Assembly: GCA_021372575.1 (NCBI GenBank) | Contig: JAJFUE010000044.1 | Coordinates: 1-34,150, forward strand | DNA length: 34,150 nt | From: a bacterium | GTDB lineage: Bacteria; Sumerlaeota; Sumerlaeia; MVZB01 | Direction: 5' to 3' | Shown: positions 29,998-34,150 of the stretch, piece after piece | Numbering within the stretch: the stretch's first letter is position 1 | Layout: each line of letters starts with the position of its first letter | Translations under genes and position numbers: made by a program | Notes under the pieces: generated by a model | Told to the model about the DNA's origin: nothing | Database searches by the model: none | What the model saw: only the letters and a program-made list of their open reading frames with translations

Positions 29998-30792
29998 ATG
30001 TTGGACGATCGCGACCAGATTGAGGAAATGCCACAGGCGGCGCTGCCGGTCGAGGATGCCGATCCGGCCGCGCCGCCTGAACCCGCGCCCATCCTGATCA
30101 CCGATGACATGCTGACGCCCGAGCCGCCGCGCGATCCGCGCAAGGACTTCGAGCGCGGCATGTCGATGCTCCCGATGGCCACGATCATTCTCATGATCAC
30201 GAATGTCGCGATCTTCATCTGGCAGGTCGCCGCCGGGACGCTGTTGAACGAGCAAACGATCATCGCAGCCGGGGCGCTCGTGCGCGAGCGCGTGGTAAGC
30301 GGCGGCGAGGGCTGGCGGCTCGGTTCGGCGATGTTCCTGCATGGCAGCTTCGACCACCTGATCGGCAACATGATCGTCCTTTATATTCTGGGCGTCGCGT
30401 GCGAGCACGCCTACGGCTGGCGGCGGATGCTGGGGCTTTACCTGGCCGCGGGGCTGACCGGCGCGCTGCTGTCGATGGCGATGTCGCCCGGGCCGTCGGT
30501 TGGGGCGTCGGGGGCGATCTTCGGCCTGTGCGGCGGCGTGATCACGTTCCTCTACCGGCACCAGGAGCACTTCTTCCTGCGCGACAAGCGGATCGGATTT
30601 GTGCTGGCGTTCTGGGCGGTCTATACGATCGCGACGGGATTCCTGACGCCGTTCGTCGATAACTTCGCGCACATCGGCGGGGCCTTGGGCGGCGCGGCGG
30701 CGGCGCTGGTGCTGAGGTCGCCGCTGGTTCAACGGGTTCATCAAGAAAAGACCCTGCGCGAGAAGTATCCGGTCGGCCGCGACCGTCCCTAG
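29998..30792 (+). CDS. Rhomboid family intramembrane serine protease
   Basis: This 264-residue protein has a soluble acidic, Pro-rich N-terminus (about 55 residues), then six membrane helices. The catalytic serine lies in GASGAIFG (about residue 172), and its partner histidine in FAHIGGALGG (about 225). The loop-1 block MFLHGSFDHLIGNM contains the conserved His/Asn of the oxyanion region. Rhomboids cleave transmembrane helices of client proteins. The 5-nt gap to the upstream zinc-ribbon protein suggests a two-gene operon, and that membrane protein is a possible client or partner (inference). ATG 29998 is preceded by AAGGG. Confidence 0.92.
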   Translation: MLDDRDQIEEMPQAALPVEDADPAAPPEPAPILITDDMLTPEPPRDPRKDFERGMSMLPMATIILMITNVAIFIWQVAAGTLLNEQTIIAAGALVRERVVSGGEGWRLGSAMFLHGSFDHLIGNMIVLYILGVACEHAYGWRRMLGLYLAAGLTGALLSMAMSPGPSVGASGAIFGLCGGVITFLYRHQEHFFLRDKRIGFVLAFWAVYTIATGFLTPFVDNFAHIGGALGGAAAALVLRSPLVQRVHQEKTLREKYPVGRDRP

Positions 30793-30914
30793 TTTCTTCG
30801 GAGGGCGATATTGGTTTCAGTGGGTGGGCGTAACTTGCGTCCGGCCAGCGCAATGCGTTGCGCGGCGGGATGGCCGGCGGTAGAATTGAAACTGGGGACG
30901 CCCGGGAGATGGAT

Positions 30915-30947
30915 CGATTACGATTACGAGCACGAGCACGAGCACGA
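30915..30947 (+). repeat. Compound hexamer repeat, copy 8
   Basis: (CGATTA)2(CGAGCA)3 plus CGA, preceded by GAGATGGAT. It ends 31 nt before the amrS start, oriented towards it and in frame with it (reading DYDYEHEHEHE). Confidence 0.95.
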
Positions 30948-30978
30948 ACGTGAGCGCGAAGACGATAATGGGGACAGT

Positions 30979-32055
30979 ATGAAAAACGCCGAGACCAGTT
31001 TCCCCGCCAGGTGGTGGCGCGTTCAGGAGGACGGTCGCATCGAGTGCGAGCTTTGCCCGCGCCGCTGCCGGCTGCGCGAGGGGCAGAGGGGCTTTTGCTT
31101 CGTGCGCCAGAACGAGGGGGGGCGGCTGGTCCTGACCACCTACGGGCGCAGCTCGGGGTTCTGCATCGATCCGATCGAGAAGAAGCCGCTCAACCAGTTT
31201 TACCCGGGGTCGGCGGTGCTGTCGTTCGGGACGGCGGGGTGCAACCTCGGCTGCCGGTTCTGCCAGAACTGGGACATCAGCAAGGCGCGGCAGATGGACC
31301 GACTGGCCGACCAGGCCTCGCCGGAGGCGATCGCCCGCGCGGCGCAAGAGCGCGGGTGCCGGTCGGTGGCGTTCACCTACAACGACCCGGTGATCTTCGC
31401 CGAATACGCGCTCGACACGGCGGCCGCGTGCCACGAGCTCGGGGTGAAGACGGTGGCGGTGACGGCGGGTTACATCGAGCCGCCGGCGCGGGCGGAGTTC
31501 TTCGCCGGGATGGACGCGGCCAACGTCGATCTCAAGGCGTTCACCGAGGAGTTCTACAAGGAGCAGTGCTTCGCCGAGCTGGCGCCGGTGCTGGAGACGC
31601 TCGAATTCATTCACCGCGAGACCTCGACATGGATGGAGATCACGACGCTGCTCATACCCGGGTTGAATGATTCGGAGGCCGAGCTTCACCGGCTGACGGA
31701 GTGGGTGGCCGAACGGCTCGGGCCGGACGTGCCGCTGCATTTCACCGCGTTCCATCCGGACTTCAAGGTGACGGAGCTGCCGCCGACGCCGGCGGCGAAA
31801 CTGCAACAGGCGCGCCGGATCGGGCTCGGCAAGGGGCTGCATTACGTTTATACCGGGAACGTCCATGATCCCGAGGGCGCGAACACGTATTGTCCCAAAT
31901 GCGGCAAGGTCGTGATCGAGCGCAACTGGTACGACCTGGGGGCTTACCACATCCGCGACGGCAAATGCGAGTTTTGCGGGCAGACGATTGCCGGTCGGTT
32001 CGGCGAAGGCGCCGAAAGCTGGGGCACGCGCATGACGCCGGTACGAATGAGTTAA
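30979..32055 (+). CDS. amrS: AmmeMemoRadiSam system radical SAM enzyme AmrS
   Basis: This 358-residue radical SAM protein is related to pyruvate formate-lyase activating enzymes. An N-terminal Cys cluster, CELCPRRCRLREGQRGFC, precedes the radical SAM motif in FGTAGCNLGCRFCQNWDIS, where CxxxCxxC binds the [4Fe-4S]/SAM cofactor. AFTYNDPVIFAEY and ITTLLIPGLND are conserved in the family. Two C-terminal knuckles (CPKCGK and CEFCGQ) form a zinc-ribbon-like end. The reaction of this system is not settled. Its usual partners AmrA (AMMECR1) and AmrB (Memo) are not in the window. ATG 30979 is chosen since RWWRVQEDGRIECELC follows at the expected distance. The frame remains open upstream through hexamer copy 8 for 56 codons. 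Confidence 0.92.
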   Translation: MKNAETSFPARWWRVQEDGRIECELCPRRCRLREGQRGFCFVRQNEGGRLVLTTYGRSSGFCIDPIEKKPLNQFYPGSAVLSFGTAGCNLGCRFCQNWDISKARQMDRLADQASPEAIARAAQERGCRSVAFTYNDPVIFAEYALDTAAACHELGVKTVAVTAGYIEPPARAEFFAGMDAANVDLKAFTEEFYKEQCFAELAPVLETLEFIHRETSTWMEITTLLIPGLNDSEAELHRLTEWVAERLGPDVPLHFTAFHPDFKVTELPPTPAAKLQQARRIGLGKGLHYVYTGNVHDPEGANTYCPKCGKVVIERNWYDLGAYHIRDGKCEFCGQTIAGRFGEGAESWGTRMTPVRMS

Positions 32056-32163
32056 TCCGTAATCATCTGATTCATTCCAAAAGATCCGTATTTTCATTTA
32101 GCGCCGATCCAAGCGGATTTTGCAAACGGTTGTGTCGAGTCAATCATCAGGCGGCGGAATAGA

Positions 32164-32277
32164 TGATCGAACCGATCAATCGGTTCAAATATGAATGCGA
32201 TCGGGTCCGGGGGTTGGTTCGGCTCGCAAGCTCGCCGAACCAACCCCCGGCTTTGAGCTCGAACCACTTCGTGGTTC
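32164..32277. repeat. Triple-hairpin element, copy L
   Basis: Three consecutive hairpins fill most of the 286-bp gap between amrS and the histidine kinase. H1 is GAACCGAT/ATCGGTTC (32169-32186). H2 is a perfect 17-bp stem (32207-32223 with 32234-32250). H3 is GAACCAC/GTGGTTC (32261-32277). The same order and orientation recur in copy R at 33521-33633, with compensatory changes. No T-run follows any stem on either strand. Confidence 0.9.
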
Positions 32278-32341
32278 AAAAATAACCATCCAATTCGGAG
32301 GCGCTGCACTTCGGAGACACCGCACTGGAACCCAAGACAAT

Positions 32342-33499
32342 TTACGGCAAATCGATGCGGAACGTTGTTGAGCCTTTTTCGGGGGTGGAATCGAAGGAGA
32401 CTTTGCCGCCGAGGTAGCGTTCGCCGAACAGCTTCATGCTGTAGGTGCCGATGCCGCGGCCTTTCTGGGCCTTGGTGCTGAACGACCGTTTGAACAGTTG
32501 CAACTGAACCTGCTCGGGGATCACGCCGGGGTTGGTGACGAAGAACGAGGGTTTGCCGTCCACGCGTTCGAATCCGAGCTTGACGGTCGCGCCCTGATCG
32601 ACCGCTTCCATCGCGTTCTTCGTCATGTTGGTGAGGATGCGTTCGAGAAGCATGCGGTCGCTGGTGATTTTCTCCTGATCAGCGATATCGGTGACTTCGA
32701 GGGATTTTCCCTTTGCGGATTCGTGCGCGAGGAAGACGGTGTGGATGACATCGAGGAGCTCGCGGACGTCGATTTCGTCCTGGTTGATGCTGAGCGTTCC
32801 GTTTTCGGCCTCGAGGAGGCGGCGCTGGTCCTCGATCTCCTGCTTGAGGCGGCGCGAGAGGGTCAGGATGCGATTGGCGGCCTCCTTGGGGTCGAGGCTG
32901 TCGATCGTCTGCATGAGCGAGCTCCAGCCCATGAGGCCGCCGACGGTGTTCATGATGTCGTGGAAGAAGGTGCGCTCGAGGGCCTGGCGGCGCTTGTCGC
33001 CGCTGATGTCGTGGAAGGTGAGGACGGTGAACTCGTGGTTGCCGGACTTGATGGGTGTGGCGCGGACGCGGAATTCGAGCGAGTCCTCGCCGCTGGCGCC
33101 GGCGACGGTGGCGAGGCACTCGCCGGTGACGGGTTCGCCCTGGGATTGCGACGCGAGGATGGAAATGACGGCGCCGCAGGTGGCGCAGTTCTTGGACGTG
33201 CCGCAGCCGCCGGGGCCCTTGGCCGCATGGATGCAGTTGAGGATCTCGCCGGGGCGTTCGCCGAACAGGCAGCTCGGGTCGTCGATTTTCAAGTCGGTGA
33301 GCAACTGCCGGTTCATCGCGAGGACCTGGCGCTGCGGGTTGAGGATCATCAGGTAGCCGTCGATGGAGTCGAGGATCGCGCGGAAGAGTGGGTTGTCCTG
33401 AACGAACCGGCTCATGGACGCGACGTCTTCCGAACTGGCGCGTTCGGGCGGCGCGAACCAGGTTGAGGGCTCGGGTGAAGGCATTGGATCGTCGGCCAT
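32342..33499 (-). CDS. PAS-domain sensor histidine kinase with Cys-rich insert, orphan
   Basis: This 385-residue soluble kinase has no signal peptide or membrane helix. A PAS domain (about residues 35-165) contains the insert CIHAAKGPGGCG, TSKNCATCGA, with four Cys that could bind metal or a cluster or sense redox. The phosphoacceptor region is RTFFHDIMNTVGGLMGWSS (His about 180), an HxxxN form seen in the cytosolic kinases of this group. The ATP-binding domain shows NMTKNAMEAV (N box), GRGIGTYSMKLFGE (G box) and KGSTTFRIDL. No response regulator is adjacent. The gene is bracketed by triple-hairpin elements at 32164-32277 (downstream) and 33521-33633 (upstream), the latter beginning 22 nt before its ATG. 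Confidence 0.92.
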   Translation of the reverse strand: MADDPMPSPEPSTWFAPPERASSEDVASMSRFVQDNPLFRAILDSIDGYLMILNPQRQVLAMNRQLLTDLKIDDPSCLFGERPGEILNCIHAAKGPGGCGTSKNCATCGAVISILASQSQGEPVTGECLATVAGASGEDSLEFRVRATPIKSGNHEFTVLTFHDISGDKRRQALERTFFHDIMNTVGGLMGWSSLMQTIDSLDPKEAANRILTLSRRLKQEIEDQRRLLEAENGTLSINQDEIDVRELLDVIHTVFLAHESAKGKSLEVTDIADQEKITSDRMLLERILTNMTKNAMEAVDQGATVKLGFERVDGKPSFFVTNPGVIPEQVQLQLFKRSFSTKAQKGRGIGTYSMKLFGERYLGGKVSFDSTPEKGSTTFRIDLP

Positions 33500-33520
33500 G
33501 ATGAAATCCCGTGGGTTGAC

Positions 33521-33633
33521 TGATCGAACCGGTCAACCGGTTCTGATTTTCGTGTCATCCAACCGTGGGTAGGTTCGTCGAACAAGTTCTCCGAACCAAC
33601 CCACGGTTGGAGATCGAACCGCTGCCGCGGTTC
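33521..33633. repeat. Triple-hairpin element, copy R
   Basis: H1 is GAACCGGT/ACCGGTTC (33526-33543). H2 is a 19-bp stem with one mismatch (33559-33577 with 33592-33610), whose loop holds a nested GAAC/GTTC. H3 is GAACCGC/GCGGTTC (33616-33633). It is a second copy of the element at 32164-32277, in the same orientation, and lies in the leader of the histidine kinase gene. Confidence 0.9.
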
Positions 33634-33706
33634 AACGACATTCAAGTTGTCTAGTTCACATGCTCAATTACAAATATATACGAAATCGGGCGCGCGCGAC
33701 AAGGAG

Positions 33707-34150
33707 TCAGGTGTTGCGGCGGAGGACGGCGGTGCGCAGGCGGTCGTAGAGGCGGTTGCCGAGGACGGTCTTGGCGAGGTCGCGCAGGCGGGCCGAGCGG
33801 GCCATGGCGCGGACCTGGCGATCGTCGCCGGCAAGAAGCCGCTCGAGGAAATCTTCCTTCAGCCAGTTGGTGATCGGGACGCGGGGCCGGTCGAGCGGAT
33901 CATCGACGGGCGAGGCGAGGGCGATGCGCGAGGTGAAGAGGAACCGGTAGCCGGCCGCGCCGATGCGGTCGCGGAGGCGCGCGCTGAGGCGGCCGCCGGG
34001 GAGCGACATGCCGGGAACCGGGACGCCCAACAGATCCTCGAGCCGGGCGCGCGAACCGCGCAGTTCGTTGTCCATTTCGAAGGCGGCGAGGTCGGAGAGG
34101 TAACGATGCGTGCGGCCGTGCGCGCCAATGAGCATCCCGGCCGAGGAAAG
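33707..34150 (-). CDS. Polysaccharide deacetylase family protein, 5' part outside window
   Basis: The frame is open to the window edge and ends at TGA (33707-33709), so only the C-terminal 147 residues are seen. SSAGMLIGAHGRTHRYLSDL carries the HxxxxH metal-binding motif of NodB-type carbohydrate esterase family 4 (the family form is SHTxTHP-L). SLPGGRLSARLRDRI and AGYRFLFTS match the following arginine-containing and strand motifs. The first catalytic Asp motif must lie upstream, outside the window. Such enzymes de-N-acetylate peptidoglycan or exopolysaccharide. An ATG at 34135 lies inside the domain and is not the true start. Confidence 0.85.
   Translation of the reverse strand, partial: LSSAGMLIGAHGRTHRYLSDLAAFEMDNELRGSRARLEDLLGVPVPGMSLPGGRLSARLRDRIGAAGYRFLFTSRIALASPVDDPLDRPRVPITNWLKEDFLERLLAGDDRQVRAMARSARLRDLAKTVLGNRLYDRLRTAVLRRNT

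Noticed and set aside
2563-30947. Hexamer arrays as CRISPR or as telomere-like repeats
   Set aside because: There are no spacers, no 24-37 bp repeat units and no cas genes. Arrays are only 27-39 bp and internal to the chromosome segment.

Overview
The window is 34 kb of chromosome, about 64% GC, from a Gram-negative-type, probably uncultured bacterium. I see no rRNA, tRNA, CRISPR array, transposase or phage gene. A PVC-like or neighbouring phylum (Planctomycetota, Verrucomicrobiota, Sumerlaeota, Hydrogenedentota) is likely. The reasons are a NagB-LmbE fusion, a zinc-ribbon/scramblase-like membrane protein, secreted beta-helix paralogues, and intergenic DNA packed with dispersed hairpin repeats, including one built on the unit GCCCGAGCG/CAGCGAGGG. 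This placement is inference.

Layout. 1-4046: end of a biotin carrier subunit, rpoN (sigma-54), then repeat-rich DNA with one unrecognised Pro/Ser-rich gene. 4047-11465, all plus strand: NagB-LmbE amino-sugar enzyme, CstA transporter, TrmB, Ddl and a class 3 lipase lipoprotein. 11591-15557, minus strand: peptide-import operon (binding lipoprotein, OppB-like, OppC-like) without ATPase genes. 15558-16131: a nested palindromic repeat mosaic. 16132-17442: AI-2E/PerM family permease. 17762-22775: three tandem secreted beta-helix genes, each with its own promoter, a leader of about 170 nt and an intrinsic terminator. 22918-28946, minus strand: a small ferredoxin, a large FAD/Fe-S oxidoreductase, a lower-GC unknown gene, a GNAT acetyltransferase and a WecG/TagA-type glycosyltransferase. 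29111-32055, plus strand: zinc-ribbon/scramblase-like protein, rhomboid protease and the AmmeMemoRadiSam radical SAM enzyme. 32164-34150: an orphan PAS histidine kinase bracketed by two related triple-hairpin elements, then a truncated polysaccharide deacetylase.

The most unusual content lies between the genes. A compound hexanucleotide repeat, (CGATTA)1-3 followed by (CGAGCA)2-4, occurs eight times in both orientations. The unit order is always the same, and five copies lie 15-73 nt upstream of a start codon and point towards it. One copy supplies the stop codon of trmB. Two copies share a 66-bp flank, which suggests a larger element. Other notable signals are the covarying triple hairpins around the histidine kinase, the nested 32-bp and 20-bp inverted repeats at 15800-16007, an internal AAGGAGG in all three beta-helix leaders, and mosaic (gene-conversion-like) similarity among those three genes.
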